64,000 bases of DNA. Source: Bostrychus sinensis. Lineage: Eukaryota > Chordata > Actinopteri > Gobiiformes > Eleotridae. The stretch spans positions 30,825,403-30,889,402 of the forward strand of contig CM036243.1 in NCBI GenBank assembly GCA_020698575.1, read 5' to 3'. The notes under the pieces are model-generated. The model made no database searches. It was not told the origin of the DNA and worked only from the letters and a program-made list of their open reading frames with translations. The position numbers and the translations under genes were made by a program. Positions 9,776 through 21,288 of this stretch are shown in pieces (position 1 is the first letter of the stretch; every line of letters begins with the position of its first letter).

Positions 9776-11550
9776 CTAGCACTGAGACTGCGGTCCTGAG
9801 ACTGCGGTCCTGAGACTGCGGTCGAGAGACTGCGGTCCAGAGACTGCAGTCCTGAGACTGCGGTCGAGAGACTGCGGTCCAGAGACTGCGGTCCAGAGAC
9901 TGCGGTCCAGAGACTGCGGTCCAGAGACTGCGGTCCAGAGACTGCGGTCCAGAGACTGCGGTCCAGAGACTGCGGTCCTGAGACTGCGGTCCTGAGACTG
10001 CGGTCCTGAGACTGCGGTCCAGAGACTGCGGTCGAGAGACTGCGGTCGAGAGACTGCGGTCGAGAGACTGCGGTCCTGAGACTGCGGTCCTGAGACTGCG
10101 GTCCAGAGACTGCGGTCCTGAGACTGCGGTCCTGAGACTGCGGTCCAGAGACTGCGGTCCAGAGACTGCGGTCCTGAGACTGCGGTCCAGAGACTGCGGT
10201 CCAGAGACTGCGGTCCAGAGACTGCGGTCCAGAGACTGCGGTCCTGAGACTGCGGTCCTGAGACTGCGGTCCTGAGACTGCGGTCCTGAGACTGCGGTCC
10301 TGAGACTGCGGTCGAGAGACTGCGGTCCAGAGACTGCGGTCCTGAGACTGCGGTCCAGAGACTGCGGTCCAGAGACTGCGGTCCTGAGACTGCGGTCCTG
10401 AGACTGCGGTCCTGAGACTGCGGTCGAGAGACTGCGGTCGAGAGACTGCGGTCCAGAGACTGCGGTCCAGAGACTGCGGTCCTGAGACTGCGGTCCTGAG
10501 ACTGCGGTCCTGAGACTGCGGTCCAGAGACTGCGGTCCTGAGACTGCGGTCCAGAGACTGCGGTCCAGAGACTGCGGTCCAGAGACTGCGGTCCAGAGAC
10601 TGCGGTCCAGAGACTGCGGTCCAGAGACTGCGGTCCTGAGACTGCGGTCGAGAGACTGCGGTCCAGAGACTGCGGTCCAGAGACTGCGGTCCTGAGACTG
10701 CGGTCCTGAGACTGCGGTCCTGAGACTGCGGTCGAGAGACTGCGGTCCAGAGACTGCGGTCCTGAGACTGCGGTCCAGAGACTGCGGTCCAGAGACTGCG
10801 GTCCAGAGACTGCGGTCCTGAGACTGCGGTCCTGAGACTGCGGTCCTGAGACTGCGGTCCTGAGACTGCGGTCCTGAGACTGCGGTCGAGAGACTGCGGT
10901 CGAGAGACTGCGGTCCAGAGACTGCGGTCCTGAGACTGCGGTCCTGAGACTGCGGTCCTGAGACTGCGGTCCTGAGACTGCGGTCCAGAGACTGCGGTCC
11001 TGAGACTGCGGTCCAGAGACTGCGGTCCAGAGACTGCGGTCCAGAGACTGCGGTCCTGAGACTGCGGTCGAGAGACTGCGGTCCAGAGACTGCGGTCCAG
11101 AGACTGCGGTCCAGAGACTGCGGTCCTGAGACTGCGGTCCTGAGACTGCGGTCCTGAGACTGCGGTCGAGAGACTGCGGTCCTGAGACTGCGGTCCAGAG
11201 ACTGCGGTCCTGAGACTGCGGTCCTGAGACTGCGGTCCTGAGACTGCGGTCCTGAGACTGCGGTCCAGAGACTGCGGTCCTGAGACTGCGGTCCTGAGAC
11301 TGCGGTCCAGAGACTGCGGTCCAGAGACTGCGGTCCAGAGACTGCGGTCCAGAGACTGCGGTCCTGAGACTGCGGTCGAGAGACTGCGGTCCAGAGACTG
11401 CGGTCCAGAGACTGCGGTCCAGAGACTGCGGTCCAGAGACTGCGGTCCAGAGACTGCGGTCCTGAGACTGCGGTCCTGAGACTGCGGTCCTGAGACTGCG
11501 GTCCTGAGATTGCGGTCCTGAGACTGCGGTCCTGTGACTGCGGTCGAGAG
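9776..11550. repeat. 14-bp GC-rich minisatellite, about 126 units
   Basis: The unit is ACTGCGGTCNNGAG-like, 14 bp, with essentially only three forms, ACTGCGGTC followed by CTGAG, CAGAG or GAGAG. Almost no other substitutions occur; CAGTC near 9848 and GATTGC near 11508 are the exceptions. It is open in one minus-strand frame for 603 codons because three units make 42 nt without stops. I treat that frame as an artefact. Larger duplicated blocks occur at 10244-10691 and 10692-11111. Confidence 0.97.
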
Positions 11551-12430
11551 GGTGCATGCTCTGTGTCTGCAGCTTCATACTACTCACACTTGCGACATAA
11601 TCAATTCTTATTCACAGTGTTGACCTGGAAGTGCTAGAGAACACTTGAATGGAAAGGGAAGAAAGGAACAAATATAACATTTACACATATACAAGAAGCA
11701 GTTAATCATTCATTAGGAAAACATTTACATGAGTCCTTAAAAAAGTCTTTTAACCTGCTTTTAAAGGCAACAGTGAGATCACCAATTCCATAAGAAGTGT
11801 ATTTTGATACATGTTCCACTCATCTGCAGCAGCAAAATGAAAAGTGTTGAGACCAAGCCAAAGAGAGGAAAAAGGCCTACTGCAGCCCAAAAGGAGTGCG
11901 CAAGAAAGAAGTAGGTCAGGGGTAAGTCAGAAAGGGCCGTTCTTCCTCCCATCGCGGCTCGGGGCATCACAGGGAGCAGCGCCCAGCCCCTCCCATGGCT
12001 GTGGTTCAACCAAGACAGAGGCCAATCATGTCATCAACATTCATCCCCGTGCCATGCCAGGGAATAAAAGAGAAGAGTGCACATGCATTCAAATTCCCAA
12101 TTAATATGTGAATATGTATTTCTTACACCCACAACAATGACTAATGAATTAGGCCCACGCACAATAAAGTTGTTATCTAGCTCTTTGGTCATGTAGCCTA
12201 TGTTACAGTAGGCCTATAAAAAGGCCTGTCACACTGTAAACGGGGCATTTTTATTGGGATCGACCGGAGGTGTTTTTGCATCTTGCTTCTTTGTAGAAAT
12301 ATTTTATTTTTCTGTAGCCTAGTGGTTTAGGGAATTTTTAATAGGCCTACAGCTCGGCTTTTGCTCCTGCAACAGCATTTCTGTCCTCTCTGTCTTCACT
12401 TTGCCTTAGATAACATTAGGTTATTGTCTC
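11551..12430. other. No gene seen
   Basis: This is unique-looking sequence between the minisatellite and LINE debris. Short open frames near 11780-12100 have no recognisable domain, no supporting splice context and overlap on both strands. Confidence 0.4.
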
Positions 12431-13510
12431 TGTTATTGTAAGGCAGCCGCAGGCCCAGTTTGATGTCGGAGCGACCTCAGCTGTTGACGTTCCATTCCAA
12501 GTAAACACTGTGGAGAAGTAACACTTACTTCAAGCCTGTAAAAGCCGTTCATGTATTGAGATTGTGAGAGAATCCAGCAGTCTAAGCAGGGACACCCAGA
12601 CATTCTTCTCCCCAGACTCTTCCTCCAGCTCCTCTGAAGAAACTCCAAGGCGTTCCCGGGCCAGCCGAGAGACGTAGTCCCTCCTCCGCCTGTCAGTCTC
12701 ACACTCCATCCTTCCCTCACTCGTGAACAAGACCCCGAGATACTTAAACTCCTCCACTTGAGGAAGGAGTTCCCCTCCAACCTGGAGCGGGCAAACCACC
12801 CTTTTCCGGTCGAGAACCATGGCCTTGGACTTTTGAGGTGCTGATTCTCATCCCGGCCGCTTCACATTCGGCTGCAAACCGCCCCAGTGCACACTGAAGG
12901 TCCTGGTTCAATGAAGCCAAAAGGACAACATCATCTGCAAAAAGCAGAGATGAGATCCTGTGGTCCCCAAACCAGATTCCCTCTGGCCCATGGCTGCACC
13001 TAGAAATTCTGTCCATAAAAATTATGAACATGCTCTCAGAGCACCCCCCACAGGAGGCTGTGAGGGACACGGTCGAACTCTTTCTCCAGGTCCACAAAAC
13101 ACATGTGGACTGGATGGACGAACTCCCATGAACCCTCGAGCACCTGATAGAGGGTATAGAGCTGGTCCACTGTTCCACGACCGGGACGAAAACCGCATTG
13201 TTCTTCCTGAATCCAAGGTTCGACTATCGGCCGAATTCTTCTCTCCAGTACCCTGGAATAGACTTTCCCAGGGAGACTGAGAAGTGTGATCCCCCTGTAG
13301 TTGGAACACACCCTCCGGTCCCCCTTCTTAAAAAGAGGGACCACCACCCCGGTCTGCCAGTCCAGAGGCACTGTCCCCAACTGCCACACGATGTTGCAGA
13401 GACGTGTCAGCCACGACAGCCCCACAACATCCAGAGACTTGAGGTCTACCAACAGGCCAGCAAAAACACCGGTGAAGTTTATAGTAAAATGTTGAAGCTG
13501 CATTTAACAA
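12430..13510 (-). pseudogene. Non-LTR (LINE) retrotransposon fragment A with reverse transcriptase
   Basis: On the minus strand from about 13505 the sequence encodes the reverse transcriptase fingers and palm: VPLFKKGDRRVCSNYRG, ITLLSLPGKVYSRVLERR, EEQCGFRPGRGTVDQL and FVDLEKEFDRVP. After frameshifts come SLLFADDVVLLAS (the catalytic ADD), AAGMRISTSK and VEEFKYLGVLFTSEGR. After ETDRR the sequence jumps to a C-terminal RRDYVSRLARERLG block, so an internal segment is deleted. It is frameshifted, truncated and non-functional. The exact clade (RTE/RTEX or related) is not certain. Confidence 0.85.
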
Positions 13511-13967
13511 ATGAGCTCAAACCAAAATTATAATGTAAATAATGGGGACATGACTATCCAATGTTGTGATAAGCCCTCAATGTAACTAGCAAATAATAGA
13601 TGATCCAATGTTGGGGCCAGCCCTGAACGTAAGTAGCATACAGTCATTAAAGATAATAGGAATGATTTATTTATTTATTGGTCTAAAGTAGTTCAAGTTT
13701 GTGTTCAAACTCTATATAAAATGTTTTTCTAAATCTATTATCTACAGATAACATGGAGACAAAAAAAGTTGAACATTCATTCATTTGATGTTTTGATAAA
13801 CCGGACCATTTTAGGTCTTCTCTAAAAGTTAGCTTAACTGGAATAAAGTTCAGGCAAAGTTAAATCATTAACTCTCTATGTGAACCTAAATATATCAGAA
13901 TCATTATGAATTACTTTTATCAGTCATGCTTCATAAGTAAAGGCCTTGCAATGTGGCTTAAAAAGAA

Positions 13968-16870
13968 TCACGAGGTAAGTGAACACGGATCACAATTGGA
14001 AGGGAAAAGGCACTGATCTTCTTGGGGTATGTGATCACAGACAGGATACACCCAAACCCTAAAATATAGAAGATTAGAAGAGTAGATCGACCGGTAAATC
14101 AAGAGCTTCGCCTTTTGGCTCATCTCCTTCTTCACCACAACAGACCGATACAACGACCGCATTACTGCAGTCGCTGCACCAATCCGTCTGTCAATCTCAT
14201 GCTTCAACCTTCCCTCACTCGTGAACAAGACCCCGAGTCAAGTCATCCTTTTCCGGTTGAGAACCATGGCCTTGGACTTGGAGGTACTGATTCTCATCTC
14301 AGCCGCTTCACACTCGGCGGAGGTTGACCAGTAGTCCTCCTCCATGGCCTCCCCAAACTCGTCCCAGACCCGAGTTTTTGCCTCCACAAGCTCCTGGGCT
14401 GCAGCACTCTTGGCCTGCTGGTACCCGTCAGCTGCCTCAGGAGTCCCACAAGCCAACCAGGCTTGATAGGACTCCTTCTTCAGCCTGACGGCATCCCTTA
14501 CTTCCTGTGTCAATCACCAGGTTTGGGGATTGCCGCCACGACAGGCACCAGAGACCTTATGGCCACAGCTCCGAACAGCCACATTGACAATGGAGGCGGA
14601 GAACACGGTCCACTCGGACTCAATGTCCCCAACCTCCCTCGGGATCTGGTTGAAGCTCTCCAAGAGGTGGGACACAAAAAGTTGTGTTAAGTCGTCCGCC
14701 AGCGGATCCAACTCACCCCCAGGTGGTGATCAGTTGACAGCTCAGCCCTTCTCTTCACCCGAGTGTCCAAGACACACGGCCGAAGGTCAGACAACAAAGT
14801 TGATTACCGACCTCCGACCTAGGATGTCCTGGTGCCACGTGCTCCGATAGGACAGCCTTGTGCTTGAACATGGTGTTCATTATGGACAATCCATGATTAG
14901 CACAGAAGTCCAAAAACAGAACACCAGTCGGGTTTAGATCAGGGAGGCCATTCCCCAGTAGATGGAGTCCCTGGTTGGAGCACTTTCCAGCACCCCTCCC
15001 ACAGACTCCAAGAAGGCCAGGTACTCTACACTGCTGGTCGGCCCATAAGTTGAGACAACAGTGAGAGGCCTGTCCCAGACCCAAAGGCGCACTGGGGAAA
15101 ACTCCAAGACATGGCGACTGAGTTGAGGGGCTACAATCAAGCCCACACCAGCCCACTGCATCTCACCGCGGGCAAGTCCAGAGTAGAAGCAGGGGTGAAA
15201 GTAAGCCGGTACGGCCCGGTACTACGTACCAGCATAAGATTTAGAGGGGGTACGCAGTACCGGGTGGAAGGAGATCAGCTGTCAGTCTTTGCTGCTTTAA
15301 CACACATTAGAAAGCAGCCGCGGACCGCGGTGCTCATATGAGAGAAAAAAAATCTGACGCTAAAGCACGTGAACCAGGCAGTGCTTTATCTCATCATATA
15401 TGTGTCTGTGTGGTTTTAGTGGCTTATGATTGCTCCGTGATGTGATTTAATGCACAGAATGTCCCTCTCCCCTCTCATCATTCACTGATTGTCTCGCTTC
15501 CTTAAACAAACGCATTGAGCATGCGCGTCTTAAGCCCAACGCACACCGGGAGTGCTGCGGCACTTGCAAAGGCTTTAACATAAACAACACGGAGTTTAAA
15601 ATGTGTGTTTTATCTGTCAATAACCGGACAAAGTGACAGAAGTCGCCCAGGCCGTGTGAGGACAGACTGAGTTGTTCTATTAATGAGTTATTAGCGAGTT
15701 AGCAGTCCCTGTCCCTCAGTGTTTACAGCTGTGTGTCTGTGTCACACGGAGCAGAGAACCATCTTTGTTACTGCAGAAGTACAGGGGTCATGTGTTTTCA
15801 GCCACCGCCACGCGCCGGTGTGAGGGCTCTCATAGAAAACAATAGGGGCGTATTTTTTGAGGCGCGTCTGCGCGTCCGGTGTGTCGGGCTATGTCGGGCG
15901 CAGCAGCGAGTGTACTGGCATCACAGCTGCGTCGCTGCAACGTGAGGTTGTACACACGGCTGCGTGAGCAACTCACTGCTGGCAGCTCCTTCTCTACAGA
16001 AAAGCCATTCAGAAGTCAATATGAGAGCACAGCCACAGATCACAGACCTATGGTGACTATATTTGAATAAAGAGACGTATGTTTACTCTCTGTTGACTGG
16101 ACATTCCACTTGTATTTTACAGTACAAGTGAAAGTTCGCGTTCATGGTCCATCAGAGCCAGAAATCCCCCATTCACAAAATTCATCAGGTATGGGTAATG
16201 CTCATTGTAGTTACCAAAATATAATAATTTATCCTAATTTTGTGTGTATTTTGGGTGAAAAACGCGACCCAGTGCCAGCCACCATCAAAATTCGGCGTGG
16301 GTTTGATTTTCTAGGAGAGTTGTGTCACAGCCCCGTTTGACGTCCGTCGAGCCTCGCGTCTCACGTGGGCAGTGTGGCTGCTCTGATCTGCTGAGCTGGG
16401 GCTGAAGTGAAAACAGTTCCCTGACGCTGTCACCACGCTGCAGTTACGCATCCAGTTTGTTTGGGACCTTGACCTTTATAGGGTATGTTTGATTTGTTGT
16501 CAAACCCCGTATAAGCCATGTCTATATTTTTTATTTATAGTCAAGATTCATTCTCAACCGCGTATCTGCTTTTTCTGCCATTAAAATATATATGTAGGCG
16601 TAATTTGTTATAGTACCAGCATAAGCAAAAATCTACTTTCACCCCAGAGTAGAATAGAGTCCAGCCTCTCTCAAGGAGTTGGGTTCCAGAACCCAAGTTG
16701 TGCGTGGAGGCGAGCTCAACTATCTCTAGTCGGTAACGCTCAACCTCCCGCACAAACTCAGGCTCCTTTCCCCCCAGCGAGGTGACATTTTATGTCCCCA
16801 GAGCTAGTTTCTCTGTCCAGAGATCGGCTCGTCGAGGCCCCTGCCTTCGACCACTGACCCTATGCAGGCC
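13968..16870 (-). pseudogene. LINE fragment B, RT deleted and split by a hAT-like insertion
   Basis: From right to left on the minus strand it holds endonuclease-region blocks (VVSTYGPTSSVEYLAFLESV, about 15100-14940), a linker ending in WDEFGEAMEEDYW, then a direct jump to AECEAAEMRISTSKSKAMV and on to EGRLKHEIDRRIGAATAVM. The reverse transcriptase core is missing by internal deletion. Related sequence continues at 16655-16870, beyond the inserted element at 15190-16645. It is the same family as fragment A. Confidence 0.8.
15190..16645. mobile_element. hAT-like non-autonomous element, copy 1 (inside LINE B)
   Basis: It begins CAGGGGTGAAAGTA and ends TACTTTCACCCC. It is flanked by AGAGTAGAA at 15180-15188 and 16646-16654, fitting a hAT-type 8-bp duplication. 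It shares GCCGGTACGGCCCGGTACTACG near its left end with copy 2 at 41.9 kb. No transposase frame is seen. Its clean insertion in LINE B dates it as younger than that LINE. Confidence 0.85.
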
Positions 16871-17804
16871 CCTTACAGCTCCTAACAAAATACTAATAAC
16901 ACTAGATATGTTTTGAGGTTGAAACAACATTTCATGTTTAAAAGCATAATTTAGCATGGAGGACCTTAATAAAATTTTGAAAAAATTTCAAAAATTGTGT
17001 GCAATGAAAAAAGGGCCTTTAGATGCACATTAGTTCATTAATAGAGAGGAGCAGGCATAGTTAATGGTAGGCTACTGATACTTCTTTTTCAGTAAAGTCA
17101 CATTTCATCATTTTCAGCTGAAACTTCGAAGACACAGAAGTGAGAATAAAGTAAAAAGGGAAGTTTCTAGTTTTTAAAAAAAGACAATGCACCAGATGTT
17201 GTTAGAAAGCAGAAGCCTTAGTGTTGTTATTTTCTCAGTTTGAGTCTGTCACAATGTCATGACCCTTGATTTAAAGGCGATGCAATTAGACACGGACTAA
17301 TAAAAAAATTATATTTTATTCAGCAATTCAATAGAAAACATCCGTCAGTCTTTATCGCTCAGTGACAGCCTCGTGATTCACTGGAACCCTCCTCATGCCC
17401 ACAGCAGGCAGGATATGCTATCTACAAGTTGTTTTATACAAAGTTTATAGGTTTATACAAAACTTTGACTTGATCTTTTAGCTTTAGTGCTAATGACTCA
17501 TCCTGTACTCAACTCGGACCAGTTTTTGTTGTCTCAGACTCAAACACTGAGGACTGGAGCATGATGGAGGTGTTTTCTACAGTTAATAAATCATTGTAGG
17601 GCAACTGCTGTAAAGGTTAGCACTTGATCAATATCATATCCAAAATAAGGCAGGTTATAATTCTAATTTTGTCACTATAGTTCCCCCGTCCAAGTCCGAG
17701 TACCTGTCCATAACCAAAAGTCCATGTCTTCAGTTGGTCCAAGTTCAAGTCTCTGAGCCCTCAAAATGACTGGAGTCCACGGATTTGGGTCAAATGGGGC
17801 CAGC
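16871..17804. other. No gene seen
   Basis: This is AT-rich intergenic sequence. Blocks near 17040-17420 (CATTTCATC..., CAGCCTCGTGATT) recall parts of 9360-9700, suggesting an older duplication or a shared repeat. No domain is recognised. Confidence 0.35.
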
Positions 17805-18330
17805 TAAGTCCTTTTTTTTTCTTTTTTCTTTTTGAAATAGTTTTGGACACCTTCAAATTAGTATTTCACGTTTTATAACTTAAAATAATGGAAAACATGT
17901 TATGGAAATGTTACTTTCAATTTGGAGAGAACACTTGGATTAGATGTCTGTCGCCCTCTGCTGGCAGCTGTGGGGACTGAACAGAGCATAAAATGGCTAT
18001 TTAGCACAGCTATTAGTAACATGATGCTAACAGATAGATAAATGAGCTGACTGCTTCTTAGTGACGCTGAAATAATCAGAATGAGTTTGGTGACGGTGTT
18101 TGGGCTTTAGAAACGCACAGGAGCACTTCCTGGTTTCATGAGTTTATGTAGCGCTGTGAGACCGAGCGTTTTTAGCTCTAGAGACAGAAACGAGCTTAGC
18201 ATACAGAATTTTTCATACATGCGCGATTGAAACAAACTACTACTCCAGGTATGTTTTTGAGGTGCAAACAACATTTTAACATTGTTAAAAGCTTAAAAAG
18301 GTGATTTACCATAATAGAGGACCTCCAAGT
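17805..18330 (-). repeat. 'CCTATTATGC' family repeat, copy 2 (antisense)
   Basis: It contains TTTTATAACTTAAAATAATGG, CTATTTAGCACAGCTATTAG and GGGCTTTAGAAACGC, all shared with the copy at 21335-21880. It lies just upstream of the promoter of the deaminase-like gene. Confidence 0.75.
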
Positions 18331-18525
18331 CTAATGCATTTTTAATGCATTTTTGTGCAAGCATTCAGAATCTACAAATGCTTTTGTTTTTAAAACTGAG
18401 CTGATAGTACTATATAACAATCCTACCAAGAGTTATTCTCTATTTTGTTTGTCTTTCAAAACTGCTGATCTGAACTTTTACATTTCATTTCCCTTTTTCG
18501 ATTTAAGGTCTTGCACAACAATCTG

Positions 18526-18533
18526 TATAAAAG
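18526..18533 (+). promoter_or_regulatory. TATA box of the deaminase-like gene
   Basis: TATAAAAG lies about 80 bp before a good splice donor (AAAG|GTAATG at 18608/18609). A start site near 18555 would give a short non-coding first exon. No experimental support. Confidence 0.6.
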
Positions 18534-18554
18534 AGTCCTCTTCTAATCTCTGCC

Positions 18555-18608
18555 ACAACACCAGCAAATCTTCACAGCGTTCATCAGACCAGCCTACTCC
18601 TCTGAAAG
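18555..18608 (+). other. Probable 5' UTR exon of the deaminase-like gene
   Basis: This stretch is placed between the TATA box and the donor GTAATG. The matching acceptor is CTTCTGTACAG ending at 19177, directly before the ATG at 19178. The left edge is estimated from the TATA position. Confidence 0.5.
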
Positions 18609-19177
18609 GTAATGACTTTATATTCACATACACTAACTAGCATTACAGTGCAGAGAAAACGCCTTTTGGATTTTTATTTTTTTTTTTTTGCATTTTGTCA
18701 AAGTTAAATGATTCAGATCATCAAACACTTTTTAATAATAGACAAAAATGACCACAGTAAATTTAAAATGCAGTTTTTAAAACAGTTTTATTTTACTAAG
18801 GAAAAAAACAATCAAAACATACCTGGGTTTATGGGCAAAAGTAATTTCACCCCTTGTTATATCATTAATTAACTGTGATTAACCACAGTTTGAAAGGGGA
18901 GTAAAGGGTTACAGAGCTGTTTCTAAGGCTTTGAGACTCCAGCAAACCATGATGAGAGCCATTTTCCACAAATGAAGAAGACTTGGAACAGTTACTGATG
19001 TAAATGTAACAGTGTAATGTCAGACTTTACTGCCCACCTCTGCAGTCACAGCAGTTTGCAACCTTACAAACCATGAATAGCAGAAAATGTCTAAATGTCT
19101 AAATACAGTAAATAGAGCAGCAGAGTATGTTTTTTTTCCCCATCGGTGCCAGTATTCAGTGTGTTTCTTCTGTACAG

Positions 19178-19284
19178 ATGGCGGCTCTGCTCTGGGCTGC
19201 TGTTCTTCTGTCTGTGTTGGTTCCAAACTCTGAAGCTGTGGATGCAACTGAACTGGCAGGACTCGTGACCAACCTCCTCAATGT
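19178..19284 (+). CDS. Deaminase-like gene, coding exon 1 (signal peptide)
   Basis: It holds the ATG immediately after the acceptor CTGTACAG. It encodes 35 codons plus two bases, and ends at donor GTAAGT (19285). Confidence 0.82.
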
Positions 19285-20472
19285 GTAAGTCAAACACTTT
19301 GCAAAATAAAATACAATAAAATAAATAATTTTATTTACTTTAATTTTACAATTTGATTCCTTTTTGTTTTCCATTTTACTTATATTTTAATGAGCTTTCG
19401 GGTCTTTTGTTCTTCGAGACATGCTGCTGCCATAAAATTCAAAAAGCACCATTATTTTTCAGGAAATGCCAAAGTATTTTGGTTTCCACACCTGACATTG
19501 TTCATGTTTGATTGTGAATATAATATTGTTTTATGAGATTTGCAATAAACAATATAAACAATATTTTAATCTCCTTTGCAGGTATCGACCAAATTATCGA
19601 CTGCATGGGTAAGTTTATGTTTTCACTTCACATGTGCAAAACCAGACTGACCTATAATCTGTTTTCTTGATCAAGATGCTTTATTGCTTTATTGTCATGG
19701 TCTTTTTATTTTTAGAGATACTCCTGTGTTCACTCTGGCTGTGAGTGTCCCATTCAACACCGCGACCAGACGGTACGACTTCAGCCAAGTGACTGCAGCG
19801 GACAGCAGCCAAAACGTGAAGAATGCACTGGACAATTGTCGGATTTATGAAGGCAACAGAGTGGTAGGAGCCATGCTTCTCAAATGGCCCGATGTAAAAA
19901 ATCAATGCCCCAATGAGCCTATACCTGCACACTGGACCTTTGTGCCACAGTTGTGTCCTAATGTTAGAACATGGGCCGATTTAAACCAGCAGTGCACAAG
20001 CAGCATAGGCAAAAAACTCGCAAAGTCAGAGAATGGCGCAGTGGATCACGCAGAGTACCGTGTCTTTCAGAGGTTTAACCACTTGGTCAACAGACTTAAC
20101 ACAGGAGCGCTGAACAGAAATGACCTAATGTTGTTTTACACTTACAAATCCCCATGTGACGCCAGATGCTCAAGCCTTACCAATGTTTTCAGCATAGTTC
20201 AATCTATAAGGAGCATCAACAGCTGGCCCAACCATGTCGTCGTGTTTTCAAATATCTTTGTGCCGGTCAGAACAAGCTTTACCACAGCCCAACTCGAGGC
20301 AAATCGTCGCACCTCTCTTACAAACATCGGAAATGCCATAAACGGTGTGGGCAACATCTACCGCTGCCCTGTGGGGTCTAATCGCTGCACTAGCTGCGCC
20401 GCAACAACAGGGGTCGCTAACGCCTGCGTCAGCGATAACCGCAGCCGAAGTCCCTCACCAACTGGAAAGTAA
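19178..20472 (+). CDS. Secreted protein with zinc-deaminase-like HAE/PCxxxC signature (unnamed)
   Basis: Three coding exons (19178-19284, 19582-19608, 19716-20472) join in phase to give 296 aa. Residues 1-20 (MAALLWAAVLLSVLVPNSEA) look like a signal peptide. The large exon starts with FTLAVSVPF, a likely strand. It then has His156-Ala-Glu158 (DHAEYRVFQRF), the strand LMLFYTY, and Pro191-Cys192-x3-Cys196 (SPCDARC). HxE plus PCx2-4C is the zinc and catalytic signature of the AID/APOBEC and bacterial-type deaminase fold. Here the spacer between E and P is 32 residues, slightly longer than in AID. The C-terminus is Cys-rich (CPVGSNRC, CTSC). The family looks like a fish protein I cannot name. Zinc-dependent deaminase is an inference; substrate and activity are unknown, and secretion would be unusual for a nucleic-acid editor. 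Confidence 0.8.
19582..19608 (+). CDS. Deaminase-like gene, 27-nt coding exon 2
   Basis: CTCCTTTGCAG precedes it and GTAAGT follows. It reads (V)YRPNYRLH plus two bases, and both phases fit the flanking exons. Confidence 0.8.
19716..20472 (+). CDS. Deaminase-like gene, coding exon 3 (main domain)
   Basis: The acceptor TTTTTAG ends at 19715. The exon encodes 251 residues with the HAE (20047-20055) and PCDARC (20152-20169) motifs, and stops with TAA at 20470. Confidence 0.9.
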
Positions 20473-20684
20473 TGAGCGCAGACTTATATCTGAAGAATTA
20501 AGCCGATTTAAAAACAATTACAGAGGTGGGGAGTAGTCACAATTAGTCAAATTACCTTAAACTAAACCTCAAAATTACTACTTCTTTACAAGTTAGTGAG
20601 TATTCAGTAAAACAATGGCACAAGTCACTTTTTATTTACTGAATACATTTTTTTGGGAGGGCCATTTCAGGTTTTATTGTTAGG

Positions 20685-20830
20685 GCAGTGTAGTAGGAAA
20701 TCAGGGGAGAGTGGGGAGAGACATTTGGCAAATAATCTGAGTTTGGACTCAAGCCCACAGCGCTGAAACAGGCTTTAGCTGCTGTACATATGCACTGCAG
20801 CTCTACCACTGAGCCATAGGGAGGCGGTCA
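20685..20830. repeat. tRNA-like SINE fragment in the 3' UTR region
   Basis: CTCTACCACTGAGCCATAGGG and GGACTCAAGCCCACAGCGC resemble the A- and B-box arms of a tRNA read in reverse. A CAGAGGTGGGGAGTAGTCAC block just before it (20521) belongs to another repeat family of the window. Confidence 0.45.
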
Positions 20831-21288
20831 AATTAGATACTTAACAAAATGTGCTTGAGTAAATGTAAATATTTATCTACATCTGCATTGCTTTAATCAA
20901 TTATAATCTTTATACTGTACAATCAAACCAAATCAGTATTAAGTTACATAAAAACACTGTAGTGATTTAACAAAACAACAAGTAACTGTATCTATCACTG
21001 TGCTGCAACATGGACATCAGAAAAGCCTATACAGTCAGAAAACATGGTTATATGGCATTTTTATATTAGTTTTATCTGATCACTAATTTGTTATTATAAT
21101 TTGAGGCAATGAATGAGGAATGTATTTCAACCATTTCCATCAAATCTCCACTAGAGGGAGCTAATGGTCTACTGTTGTTGCGATATAGAGCTTTTGGCTG
21201 TTACAGACAAAAGAAATGCATTTGTTACTGTTAAATGTTGTACTGTATCATTGTACTACACATTTTGATTTTGTGTAAATGTATTTTC

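Noticed and set aside
9776..11550. Regular repeats resembling a CRISPR array
   Set aside because: Units are contiguous with no spacers, in a vertebrate genome; it is a minisatellite.
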